Below are positions 41,101 to 48,344 of a stretch of DNA of 64,000 bases, piece by piece. The DNA lies in contig NZ_JARWAC010000027.1 of assembly GCF_029846175.1 (NCBI RefSeq), positions 124,001 to 188,000 on the forward strand, in the 5' to 3' direction. Position 1 is the stretch's first letter. Every line of letters starts with the position of its first letter. The DNA comes from Sphaerisporangium sp. TRM90804. GTDB taxonomy: Bacteria; Actinomycetota; Actinomycetes; Streptosporangiales; Streptosporangiaceae. The notes under the pieces are model-generated. The model was not told the DNA's origin. It did not search any database and worked only from the letters and a program-made list of their open reading frames with translations. The position numbers were made by a program, and so were the translations under genes.

Positions 41101-41745
41101 ATGAGCGAACGTACCCCGGTCGACTTCTGGTTCGACCCGTGGTGCCCCTGGGCCTGGATGACCTCCCGCTGGTTGCTGCAGGTGGAGAAGGTGAGGCCCG
41201 TCGCGCCCCGCTGGCACGTCATGAGCCTGGTCGTGCTCAACGAGGACAAGGACGTGAGCGACGACTACCGCGCCGGGCTGAACGGCTCGCTGGAGACGCT
41301 GCGCGTGCTCCAGGCCGTCGCGCAGAAGTACGGCGGCGCCGCCCTCGGCGAGCTCTACACCCAGATCGGCACCCGTATCCATGATCAAGGGCGTCGCGAG
41401 CCGGCTCCCGGCAGCGACGTCGACCCCGGCACGCTGCTGCGCGACCTGATCGCCGAGGCCCTGGAAGCCGCGGGGCTCGACCGGGCGCTGCTGGCCGCGT
41501 TCGACTCCGCCGAATACGACGAGGAGATACGCCGGTCGCACGCCGCGGCCATCGACCTGGTCGGCCACGACGTGGGCACCCCGGTGATCGCCGTCGACGG
41601 CGTCGCGTTCTTCGGCCCCGTCGTGTCCCCGGCGCCGAAGGGCGAGGACGCCGGCAAGCTCTGGGACGGCGTGCTCCTGGTCGCCCAGACCGACGGGTTC
41701 TTCGAGCTGAAGCGCTCCCGCACCCGCGAGCCCGTCTTCGACTGA
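41101..41745 (+). CDS. DsbA-fold mycothiol-dependent nitroreductase-like protein (Rv2466c family) with CPWA active site
   Basis: A 214-residue thioredoxin/DsbA-fold protein. It opens with VDFWFDPWCPWAWMTSRWLL and has VMSLVVLNEDKDVSDDYRAG and VGTPVIAVDGVAFFGPVVSPAPKGEDAGKLWDG. As I recall it, this matches the Rv2466c family, which uses mycothiol and a CPWC motif. Here the second cysteine is alanine (CPWA), so it has only the nucleophilic Cys and would have to work by a monothiol mechanism through mycothiol. ATG 41101 has AGGAG upstream; a start one codon earlier is possible. It is divergent from pepN (285 bases). A hairpin follows. The fold is certain, the activity inferred. Confidence 0.87.
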   Translation: MSERTPVDFWFDPWCPWAWMTSRWLLQVEKVRPVAPRWHVMSLVVLNEDKDVSDDYRAGLNGSLETLRVLQAVAQKYGGAALGELYTQIGTRIHDQGRREPAPGSDVDPGTLLRDLIAEALEAAGLDRALLAAFDSAEYDEEIRRSHAAAIDLVGHDVGTPVIAVDGVAFFGPVVSPAPKGEDAGKLWDGVLLVAQTDGFFELKRSRTREPVFD

Positions 41746-41752
41746 GCCGCCA

Positions 41753-41808
41753 CGCCCGGGGCGGTCCGCCGGCCCGGACGGGCCGGGGCGGGCGGAACGC
41801 CCCGGGCG
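41753..41808 (+). terminator. Hairpin terminator after the DsbA-like gene
   Basis: Perfect 11-bp outer stem CGCCCGGGGCG/CGCCCCGGGCG (41753-41763 and 41798-41808) around a further GC-rich stem, 8 bases after the stop. Confidence 0.6.
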
Positions 41809-42000
41809 GGACCGCGCGGCAGCAATCGGGGCCGAGCGCAATCCAGAGGGCCCCGCGCGACGTACTGTCATCGGGAAGGCGACAGGATGCCGGCGATCGC
41901 GCGCGGGCCGCGTCCGATCGAGAGCCGTCCCGGGGGTGGGACGGCCGCTCCCGGCGGGGCTCCCGGCCGCCCCGGCGGACCGCGCGCAGGGGATGTGGAT

Positions 42001-43407
42001 ATGCGCCATCTTTACGTGCACGGGGGCTGGGTCGCGTCCTCCTCGGGCGAGGCGGTGGACGTGGTCGATCCGGCCACCGAGGAGGTCGTCGACCGCGTGC
42101 CCGCCGGCTCGGCCGCCGACGTCGACCGCGCCGTGGCCGCGGCGCGCGCGGCCTTCCCGGCCTGGGCCGCCACGCCCGCCGCCGAGCGCGGCGCCCTGCT
42201 GATGGCGGCGGCTGCGCTGCTCAAGGAGCAGGCCGAGCAGGTCGCGCGCACCATCGCGGTCGACATGGGCGCCCCGTACGGCCTGGCGCTGAAGGTGCAC
42301 ACGCTCATGCCCGCCGGGGTGCTCGCCGACCACGCCCGCATGGCCGAAGAGCTCGACGACGCCGGCGAGCGCGCCGGCCGCTCGCTGATCCTGCGCGAGC
42401 CGGTCGGCGTCGTCGCGGCCGTCACGCCCTGGAACTACCCCCTGCACCAGGTCGTGTGCAAGGTCGCGCCCGCCCTGGCCGCGGGCTGCACGGTCGTGCT
42501 GAAGCCCAGCGAGGTGGCGCCCCTGGCCGCGTACGCGCTGGCCGAGATCCTCCACGAGGTGGGGCTGCCGCCGGGCGTCTTCAACATGGTGAGCGGGTAC
42601 GGGCCGGTGGTGGGCGAGGCGCTGGCCGCGCATCCCGACGTCGACATGGTGTCCTTCACCGGTTCCACCCGGGCGGGCAGGCGCGTGTCGGCGCTGGCCT
42701 CCCACACGATCAAACGCGTCACGCTGGAGCTGGGCGGCAAGTCGGCCAGCGTCGTCCTGCCCGAGGCCGACCTCGACGTCGCGGTGAAGGCCGGGGTGGC
42801 CAACGCCTTCGTCAACTCCGGGCAGACCTGCTCGGCCTGGAGCCGCATGCTCGTCCACCGCGACCAGTACGACGACGTGGTCGGCCGGGCCGTGGCCGCC
42901 GCGTCGGGCTACACCCTGGGCGGTCCCTTCGACGAAGCCACCCGCCTGGGGCCGCTGGTGTCGGCCGCGCAGCGCGACCGGGTCGTCCGCTACGTCAACC
43001 GGGGCCAGGAGGAGGGCGCCCGCCTGGTGGCGGGCGGAGGCGACCGGCCGCTGGAGCGCGGCTACTTCGTGGAGGCCACGGTCTTCGCCGGGGTCGACCC
43101 CGGCATGGCCATCGAGCAGGAGGAGATCTTCGGGCCCGTGCTGGCGATCATCCCCTACACCTCGGTCGACCAGGCCGTGGAGATCGCCAACGGCACGCCG
43201 TACGGCCTGGCGGGCGCGGTGTGGGCCGGCACCGAGGAGGAGGCCGTCGCCGTGGCGCGGCGGCTGCGCACCGGGCAGGTGGCGGTCAACGGCGGCCGGT
43301 TCAACCCCTCGGCGCCCTTCGGCGGCTACAAGCAGTCGGGCAACGGCCGCGAGCTCGGGCGTTTCGGGCTGCAGGAGTATCTGGAGATCAAGTCCCTGCA
43401 GTTCTAG
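42001..43407 (+). CDS. Aldehyde dehydrogenase family protein
   Basis: An NAD(P)-dependent aldehyde dehydrogenase of 468 residues. Cofactor and catalytic motifs are present: EPVGVVAAVTPWNYPLHQVVCKVAPALAAGC, FTGSTRAGRRVSA, the general base glutamate in LELGGKSASVV, and the nucleophilic cysteine in NAFVNSGQTCSAWSRM. EEIFGPVLAIIPY and PFGGYKQSGNGRELG follow. The substrate aldehyde is unknown; the sequence fits the broad semialdehyde/betaine-type group. ATG 42001 is preceded by AGGGGA eight bases away and by the family start (LYVHGGWV). An in-frame start at 41887 would add a Gly/Pro/Arg-rich stretch. The gene is convergent with def. Confidence 0.92.
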   Translation: MRHLYVHGGWVASSSGEAVDVVDPATEEVVDRVPAGSAADVDRAVAAARAAFPAWAATPAAERGALLMAAAALLKEQAEQVARTIAVDMGAPYGLALKVHTLMPAGVLADHARMAEELDDAGERAGRSLILREPVGVVAAVTPWNYPLHQVVCKVAPALAAGCTVVLKPSEVAPLAAYALAEILHEVGLPPGVFNMVSGYGPVVGEALAAHPDVDMVSFTGSTRAGRRVSALASHTIKRVTLELGGKSASVVLPEADLDVAVKAGVANAFVNSGQTCSAWSRMLVHRDQYDDVVGRAVAAASGYTLGGPFDEATRLGPLVSAAQRDRVVRYVNRGQEEGARLVAGGGDRPLERGYFVEATVFAGVDPGMAIEQEEIFGPVLAIIPYTSVDQAVEIANGTPYGLAGAVWAGTEEEAVAVARRLRTGQVAVNGGRFNPSAPFGGYKQSGNGRELGRFGLQEYLEIKSLQF

Positions 43408-43488
43408 GGGCGGCCGGGGACGGCGGGGGCCGGGCGCGGCCGGCCCGCGGCGCGCCGTGGACCGGGCGGGCGGGTGCCCGCGCGCCGG

Positions 43489-43977
43489 TCAGGGGGCCTG
43501 GAGCAGGATCTTGCGCGCGGCGTCCTTGGCGAGGCGGTCGACGTACAGCACCCCGTCGAGGTGGTCGAACTCGTGCTGGAAGCACCGGGCGAGCAGCCCG
43601 CGCGCCCGGGTGCGCGTCGGCCGGCCGAGCCGGTCGAAGCCCTCGACGGTGACCCCGGCGGCGCGTGGGGTCTTGGCGAACAGCGGCTTGCCGGTGTCGC
43701 GGCCGGGGATCGACAGGCAGCCCTCCTCGTCGAGCACCTCGTCGGCGTCGTCGATGGTGAGCTCGGGGTTGACCACATGCCCCTTGCGCCCGCCCGCGTC
43801 GTACACGAACACCCGCTTGGGGACGCCGATCTGCGGTGCGGCCAGGCCGACGCCGTCGGCGGCGCGCATCGAGTCGACCATCTCGTCGATCAGCCGCCGC
43901 AGGTCGCGGTCGAACACCGTGACCGGCTCGGCCGGGCTTCGCAGAACCGGGTCGCCGATGACGCGGATCTCGCGCAT
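43489..43977 (-). CDS. def: Peptide deformylase
   Basis: Def removes the formyl group from the N-terminal methionine of new proteins. The three motifs are intact: GVGLAAPQ (about residue 42), EGCLSIPG (about 86) with the metal-binding cysteine, and QHEFDHLDG (about 134) with the HExxH ligands. At 162 residues it is a compact bacterial enzyme, and the RDTGKP loop after EGCLSIPG is unremarkable. ATG 43977 has CAGGAG six bases upstream and a TACAGT -10-like box further up. The stop lies in a GC-rich hairpin shared with the convergent aldehyde dehydrogenase. Genomes of this type often hold more than one def; the copy number is unknown. Confidence 0.96.
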   Translation of the reverse strand: MREIRVIGDPVLRSPAEPVTVFDRDLRRLIDEMVDSMRAADGVGLAAPQIGVPKRVFVYDAGGRKGHVVNPELTIDDADEVLDEEGCLSIPGRDTGKPLFAKTPRAAGVTVEGFDRLGRPTRTRARGLLARCFQHEFDHLDGVLYVDRLAKDAARKILLQAP

Positions 43978-44131
43978 GAGGCACTCCTGTAAGGGTCGAG
44001 ATGGCCAACCGCCCGTTACTGTATCGGAATCGCCGCCGGTGGGGACCCCGCTCCGGCGGCCGTCCCGGCGATCGGGCGCACGCGGCGCGGCCGGTTGGAC
44101 CGCCGTGGCCGCGGGCTGCGAGAATGACCGC

Positions 44132-44605
44132 GTGCGCGTCTACATCGCCGCCGACCACGCCGGCTACGAACTCAAGAACCACCTGGTGTCCTGGCTCAAG
44201 GACCACGGCCACGAGGTCGTCGACGAAGGCCCCTTCGTCCACGACCCCGAGGACGACTACCCGGCCTTCATCCTGCGCGCGGCCGAGGGCGTCGCGAACG
44301 ACCCCGGCGGCTTCGGCGTGGTGATCGGCGGGTCGGGCAACGGCGAGCAGATCGCCGCCAACAAGGTGCGCGGCGTCCGCGCGGCCCTGGCCTGGAGCGA
44401 GGAGACCGCCACGCTGGCCCGCAAGCACAACGACGCCAACGTCATCAGCCTCGGCGCGCGCATGCACTCGGCGCAGGAGGCGACGCGCTTCGTGGAGGCC
44501 TTCCTGGGCACCCCGTTCTCCGGCGACGACCGGCACCGGCGCCGCATCGCGCAGATCGGCGCCTACGAGGAGTCCGGCGCGATCCCGCCCCTCCCCGAGG
44601 GCTGA
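44132..44605 (+). CDS. rpiB: Ribose-5-phosphate isomerase B
   Basis: RpiB interconverts ribulose and ribose 5-phosphate. The sequence RVYIAADHAGYELKNHLVSWLKDHGHEVVDEG and GVVIGGSGNGEQIAANKVRGVRAALAWSEETA is diagnostic. Actinobacterial enzymes lack the E. coli catalytic cysteine and use a glutamate in the GSGNGE motif, as here. At 157 residues the length is normal, with a typical C-terminal extension. GTG 44132 follows a GAGAAT -10-like box by six bases, so the mRNA may be leaderless. It is separated from def by a short promoter region and ends in a hairpin. It lies two genes from the Rv2466c-like reductase, as in mycobacteria. Confidence 0.95.
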   Translation: MRVYIAADHAGYELKNHLVSWLKDHGHEVVDEGPFVHDPEDDYPAFILRAAEGVANDPGGFGVVIGGSGNGEQIAANKVRGVRAALAWSEETATLARKHNDANVISLGARMHSAQEATRFVEAFLGTPFSGDDRHRRRIAQIGAYEESGAIPPLPEG

Positions 44606-44614
44606 CCACATGGG

Positions 44615-44632
44615 CGGCCCCGTCCGGGGCCG
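44615..44632 (+). terminator. Hairpin terminator after rpiB
   Basis: Perfect 8-bp stem CGGCCCCG/CGGGGCCG with a 2-base loop, 9 bases after the stop. Confidence 0.6.
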
Positions 44633-44666
44633 TCCGCCGTCTGGCGTGCGGCCGGGTCCCGCGATC

Positions 44667-44678
44667 TAGACTCCAGGC
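44667..44678 (+). promoter_or_regulatory. Putative -10 box giving a leaderless mRNA for the 69-residue ORF
   Basis: TAGACT at 44667-44672 lies six bases before ATG 44679, the same layout as at ettA. The -35 region is not recognisable. Confidence 0.4.
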
Positions 44679-44888
44679 ATGGCACTGCAGAGCTTGCAGA
44701 TCACGGCGATCACCGCGATGCGGGCGCGCGACGTGTCGCGCCCCACGTCCGACCAGCAGGAGGCCGCCGACCGGCGGCCGCTGCGCGACGAGGCCCCGCG
44801 CAAACCCGAGCCGCCCCGCAGGCCCGAGCCCCAGCGCAGGCCCGAGACGCACCGCAAGCCCGAGCCGCGACGCCGCGCGGACGGCTAG
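44679..44888 (+). CDS. Small proline/arginine-rich repeat protein, 69 residues
   Basis: Residues 1-25 (MALQSLQITAITAMRARDVSRP) look like an ordinary helical start. The rest is a charged, proline-rich tail built from a six-residue motif of the R(K/R)PEPxR type repeated four to five times. It would be disordered and strongly basic. The main support is the promoter: a TAGACT -10 box six bases before the ATG suits a leaderless gene, and a terminator stands between it and rpiB. The opposite strand is also open here because of the repeat. No family is recognised; it could still be non-coding. Confidence 0.45.
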   Translation: MALQSLQITAITAMRARDVSRPTSDQQEAADRRPLRDEAPRKPEPPRRPEPQRRPETHRKPEPRRRADG

Positions 44889-44982
44889 CGCCCCGAGAGG
44901 GCCGGCGGCGGGCGCCTCCGGGAAGCCGAGCGAAGCGACTCCAAGCCGGTACGCACGACCGGCCGCGCGAGCGCGCGAGCAT

Positions 44983-46236
44983 TCAGAAGATGCGGCCGCC
45001 CCACGGCTCGTGCTCCCACCGCATCGCGGCCGACAGCGCCCGCAGCGAGCCGGGGCGGATCTCGCGGACGACGCCCGCGGCCTCGTACGCGCCCAGCGAG
45101 CGCCCGCCGAAGTACGCGGCGCCCAGCACACTCACCGGCAGGGCGACGTCGGCCGGGTCGGTCGTGCGGGCGCAGACGGCCCCGGAGGCGTCGGCCGACA
45201 GCCGCCAGCGGCCGGTGTTCCACGGGCAGAAGTCGTCCTTGACGTCGATGACGACGTCCACGGGCGCCGAGTACGCGCGCAGCGGCATCGCCCTGTCGAC
45301 GTCCACCACGCGCCCCCACAGCTCGTCGAACCACGATGAGGTCAGAAGGCGCGACTCGGCCAGCAGATGGACGATCGGGTCGTCCACCGGCCTGCTGTGC
45401 GTCACCACCCGCGAGCACAGGTCGCGGTCGAGCAGGTGGCGCCACACCAGCGCGTAGGCGGCGGGGTCGAGGCCGAAGAGTTCGAAGACGCGCAGCTCGC
45501 CGTCCGGCAGGTCGTGCTCGGTGAACGACGAGGTGATGCGGAACAGGGCGTACGCCCGCGCGCCGGCGTCGTCCTCGGCGATGACGCAGCGCAGCGAGCT
45601 GCCGCCGAAGCGCACGGCCTCCTCGTCGGCGAGCACGGAGTCCCAGCGCTCGGGGGTCCTGGCGTACAGGCCCGGGCGGGTGGGCAGGACGGCGTCGAAG
45701 ACCTTCTGCAGGTCGGCCCGCGCCGCGCTCGGGCGCACGATGCGCAACCTCAGCGACGGGTCGGCCGGGGCGTCCTTGACGAACCGCGCGCCCCGCGTGG
45801 CGATCTTGAACGCCAGCGTGTCGGCGGCCCTGCCGTACCCGAACCGCCCGTAGATCGACGACTCCGAGGCGTACAGCGCCGCCACGGCCTCGCCGCCCTC
45901 GTGCAGGTCGGTGAGCTGGCGGCGCATGAGGGAGGACAGGATGCCCCTGCGGGTGTGCGACGGCATGACCCCGACGGCCGACACGCCGCAGACCGGCCTC
46001 GGCCCGCCCGGGACGGTCATGGAGAAGCTCAGCCCCGCGACACTGCCGACCAGCAGGTCGCCGTCGAAGGCGCCGATGGCTCTGTCGAACTCCGTCATCG
46101 CCTTTATGCGCTCGCCGCGGATCTCGGAGGTGTCGTCTCCGAACGCCTCGTCGTCGAGCGCCAGCCATTGCGGCCACTGCGACTCGTCGATGGGGCGGAG
46201 GACGAAGCCGGCTGGGGAGGCGGATTCAGCGTTCAC
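44983..46236 (-). CDS. Eis-family GNAT acetyltransferase
   Basis: A 417-residue three-domain acetyltransferase of the Eis type (two GNAT-like domains plus a sterol-carrier-like C-terminal domain). Key parts are FVLRPIDESQWPQWLALDDEAFGDD, VGVMPSHTRRGILSSLMRRQLTDLHEGGEAVAALYASESSIYGRFGYGRA, and the C-terminal DVVIDVKDDFCPWNTGRWRLSAD. Eis enzymes acetylate amines, for example aminoglycosides or lysines; the mycobacterial protein gives kanamycin resistance when overproduced. The substrate here is unknown. GTG 46236 is preferred to a TTG 24 bases upstream. It is divergent from the PP2C gene, and its C-terminal -GRIF carboxylate end, a known active-site feature of Eis, is present. Confidence 0.88.
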   Translation of the reverse strand: MNAESASPAGFVLRPIDESQWPQWLALDDEAFGDDTSEIRGERIKAMTEFDRAIGAFDGDLLVGSVAGLSFSMTVPGGPRPVCGVSAVGVMPSHTRRGILSSLMRRQLTDLHEGGEAVAALYASESSIYGRFGYGRAADTLAFKIATRGARFVKDAPADPSLRLRIVRPSAARADLQKVFDAVLPTRPGLYARTPERWDSVLADEEAVRFGGSSLRCVIAEDDAGARAYALFRITSSFTEHDLPDGELRVFELFGLDPAAYALVWRHLLDRDLCSRVVTHSRPVDDPIVHLLAESRLLTSSWFDELWGRVVDVDRAMPLRAYSAPVDVVIDVKDDFCPWNTGRWRLSADASGAVCARTTDPADVALPVSVLGAAYFGGRSLGAYEAAGVVREIRPGSLRALSAAMRWEHEPWGGRIF

Positions 46237-46355
46237 CCTGCCTAAGGTAGGTCCGGGCAAACCGGATCGGCCACCTAATATCCGCGTTTAATGATCAAGG
46301 TCTTGGTCAAGTCGGCTGCCCAAAGGGCAGAGGGGCAGATAGAGTCGGGTGCATC

Positions 46356-47471
46356 ATGAGTTCCCGTCCGGCGCCGCTGATCCCCCCGCGGCTCCGCGCG
46401 ATCCTGGTACGCATTCCGTTCCTGGTGCCGATCGTGCGATTTCTGCGCAGGGGGCCGTTGGCGCGTGACCGGAACCTCCTCATCACGCTGAGCGTGCTCA
46501 CCCTGCTCCTCGGCGTGCTCGCCGCCCGGGTCTCCACCGAGTGGTTCTCGCCCAGCCTGTTCATCCTGGTGACGCTGGTGGGCGGCCTGCAGCTGCGGCT
46601 GCGCAGCCTGGCGGTGCTGCTCGGGGCCGTCTGCGTGGCCCTGGGGTACGTCGCGGTGGTGCTGGGCGTCCGCGACGTCGGGCCGGGCATGCTGGTGACC
46701 CTCGGGTTCACGATGGTGCTCGCGCTCCTGATGGCCCGCACCCGCGGCAAGCTCGGCGTGCAGGGGCTGCGCGGCGACGTCATGCTGCTGGAGTTGCGCG
46801 ACCGGCTCAAGCGCCAGGGCGACCTCCCCGCCCTGCCCAAAGACTGGGGTCACCGGGTCGTGCTCAAGCAGGCCGGCGGCTCCTCCTTCGGCGGCGACTT
46901 CCTGGTCTCCACGCGCAACGGCCCGATCCTGGAGGTCGCGCTGGTCGACGTCTCAGGCAAGGGGGTCGACGCCGGCACCAGGGCGCTCATGCTCTCGGGC
47001 ACCTTCGGCGGGCTGCTCGGCTCGGTCGAGTCGTTCCTGCCCGCGTGCAACGCCTACCTGCACCGCCAGCCCGAGGGGGAGGGGTTCGTCACCGCCGTCC
47101 ACCTGCGCCTCGACCTGTCCACCGGGGCTTACGTGATCACCTCCGCCGGCCACCCGCCGGTGGTGAAGTTCGACGCCGGACGGGGCACCTGGCAGGTGTC
47201 CGCCGCCAAGGGCGTGGTGCTGGGCGTCGTTCCCGACCTGCACTGCGAGCCCGACAGCGGCGTGCTGCGCAGGGGCGACGCCCTCATGCTCTACACCGAC
47301 GGGCTCATCGAGCAGCCCGGCAGAGACATCGACTCCGGGCTCGACCGGCTGCTGGGCGAGGCCGAGCGGCTCGTGCCGTCGGGATTCCACGACGGCGCCC
47401 GCCCGCTGGTGAACTCCATGTCGGCCGGCCACAACGACGACTGCGCGCTCATCCTCATCTGGCGGCCGTAG
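46356..47471 (+). CDS. Membrane-anchored PP2C/SpoIIE-type serine phosphatase
   Basis: A 371-residue protein. Residues 40-130 hold three to four membrane spans (LLITLSVLTLLLGVLAA, LFILVTLVGGL, AVLLGAVCVALGYVAVVLGV, MLVTLGFTMVLALLMA). Residues about 165-371 are the phosphatase: GSSFGGDFLVSTRNGPILEVALVDVSGKGVDAGTRALMLSGTFGGLL contains the metal-binding aspartates (GGD and DVSGKG). ALMLYTDGLIEQPGRD and NDDCALILI complete the site. Such enzymes dephosphorylate anti-anti-sigma factors in sigma-factor partner switching. No kinase or anti-sigma gene is adjacent, so the partner is elsewhere. ATG 46356 sits ten bases after a TAGAGT box; it is divergent from the Eis gene. Confidence 0.9.
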   Translation: MSSRPAPLIPPRLRAILVRIPFLVPIVRFLRRGPLARDRNLLITLSVLTLLLGVLAARVSTEWFSPSLFILVTLVGGLQLRLRSLAVLLGAVCVALGYVAVVLGVRDVGPGMLVTLGFTMVLALLMARTRGKLGVQGLRGDVMLLELRDRLKRQGDLPALPKDWGHRVVLKQAGGSSFGGDFLVSTRNGPILEVALVDVSGKGVDAGTRALMLSGTFGGLLGSVESFLPACNAYLHRQPEGEGFVTAVHLRLDLSTGAYVITSAGHPPVVKFDAGRGTWQVSAAKGVVLGVVPDLHCEPDSGVLRRGDALMLYTDGLIEQPGRDIDSGLDRLLGEAERLVPSGFHDGARPLVNSMSAGHNDDCALILIWRP

Positions 47472-47489
47472 GCCCCCACCGACGCGTCG

Positions 47490-48095
47490 TCAGAGCCAGC
47501 CGGCTTCGGCGGCGATGCGCACGGCGTCCACCCGGTTGCGCGCCCCGGTCTTGTAGATGATGCGCGAAAGGTGATTTCGGACCGTTCCCACGGACAGATA
47601 GAGCTTCGCGGCTATCTCCTTCGAGGAGGCGCCCTGGGCGGCGATGCGAAGCACGTCCAGCTCCCTGGGGGTGAGGGGATTGTCCGCCGACGCGAGCGCG
47701 GCGATGGCGAGGTCGGAGTCGACCGCCTTGCGGCCGGCGGCCACCCTGCGTATGCCGTCCGCGAGGTGCTCCGGCGCCACGTCGATGCTGAGGAACCCCA
47801 GCGCGTGGGCGGCGAACGCCCGGCGGACCTGGCCGGGGCTGGGCTGCGCCGAAAGCAGCAGCACCTTGCACAGCGGAGCCTGCTCGTGTAGGCGCGCGGC
47901 GGCGGTCAGGCCGTCGAGGTCGGGAAGGTCGACGTCGATGACGGCCGCGTCCGGTTCGAGCTCCAGTGCCGCCGGTACGACGTACTCGCCGCAGGCGACG
48001 TCGGCGATCACCATGAGATCCTTCTCCCCGTTCAGGGACGCCACCAAGCCTCGCCGTACGAGGGGCAGATGTTCGGCGACCAGGATGCGTATCAA
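47490..48095 (-). CDS. LuxR/NarL-family response regulator (DesR-like) with atypical receiver
   Basis: A 201-residue regulator. Residues 1-120 are a receiver with the phosphoacceptor Asp in AVIDVDLPDLDG. However, the usual acidic pair is Glu-His (ILVAEHLPLVRRGL) and the conserved Lys after the fifth strand is Ile (GFLSIDV), so phosphorylation is doubtful. Residues about 135-200 form a LuxR helix-turn-helix: LTPRELDVLRIAAQGASSKEIAAKLYLSVGTVRNHLSRIIYKTGARNRVDAVRIAAEAGWL. TTG 48095 is chosen because AAGGGAG lies four bases upstream; ATG 48116 or 48134 are alternatives. No sensor kinase gene is next to it, which fits an orphan regulator. Its stop is close to that of the PP2C gene. Confidence 0.88.
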   Translation of the reverse strand: MIRILVAEHLPLVRRGLVASLNGEKDLMVIADVACGEYVVPAALELEPDAAVIDVDLPDLDGLTAAARLHEQAPLCKVLLLSAQPSPGQVRRAFAAHALGFLSIDVAPEHLADGIRRVAAGRKAVDSDLAIAALASADNPLTPRELDVLRIAAQGASSKEIAAKLYLSVGTVRNHLSRIIYKTGARNRVDAVRIAAEAGWL

Positions 48096-48344
48096 GGTGC
48101 TCCCTTGGCTGGGCATTGGGAACAGATCCGACAAATCTTGCTACGCCGACTCATATCCCACGGTGTCTAGATGATTGCTTACCGTCAATGCAGTCTCCCG
48201 ATTCGGTCCACTGCGCGCAAGTCACTCCTACGACTGGTCGTTGAGACGATTCCGGGGACGGACGGAGCCCGGGCGGAGTTCGGTTAGGCTCGGAGCCGGG
48301 CAAAGTAAACGCGTCGCGTCTCTCCGCAGGTGGGGGTAGCACCT

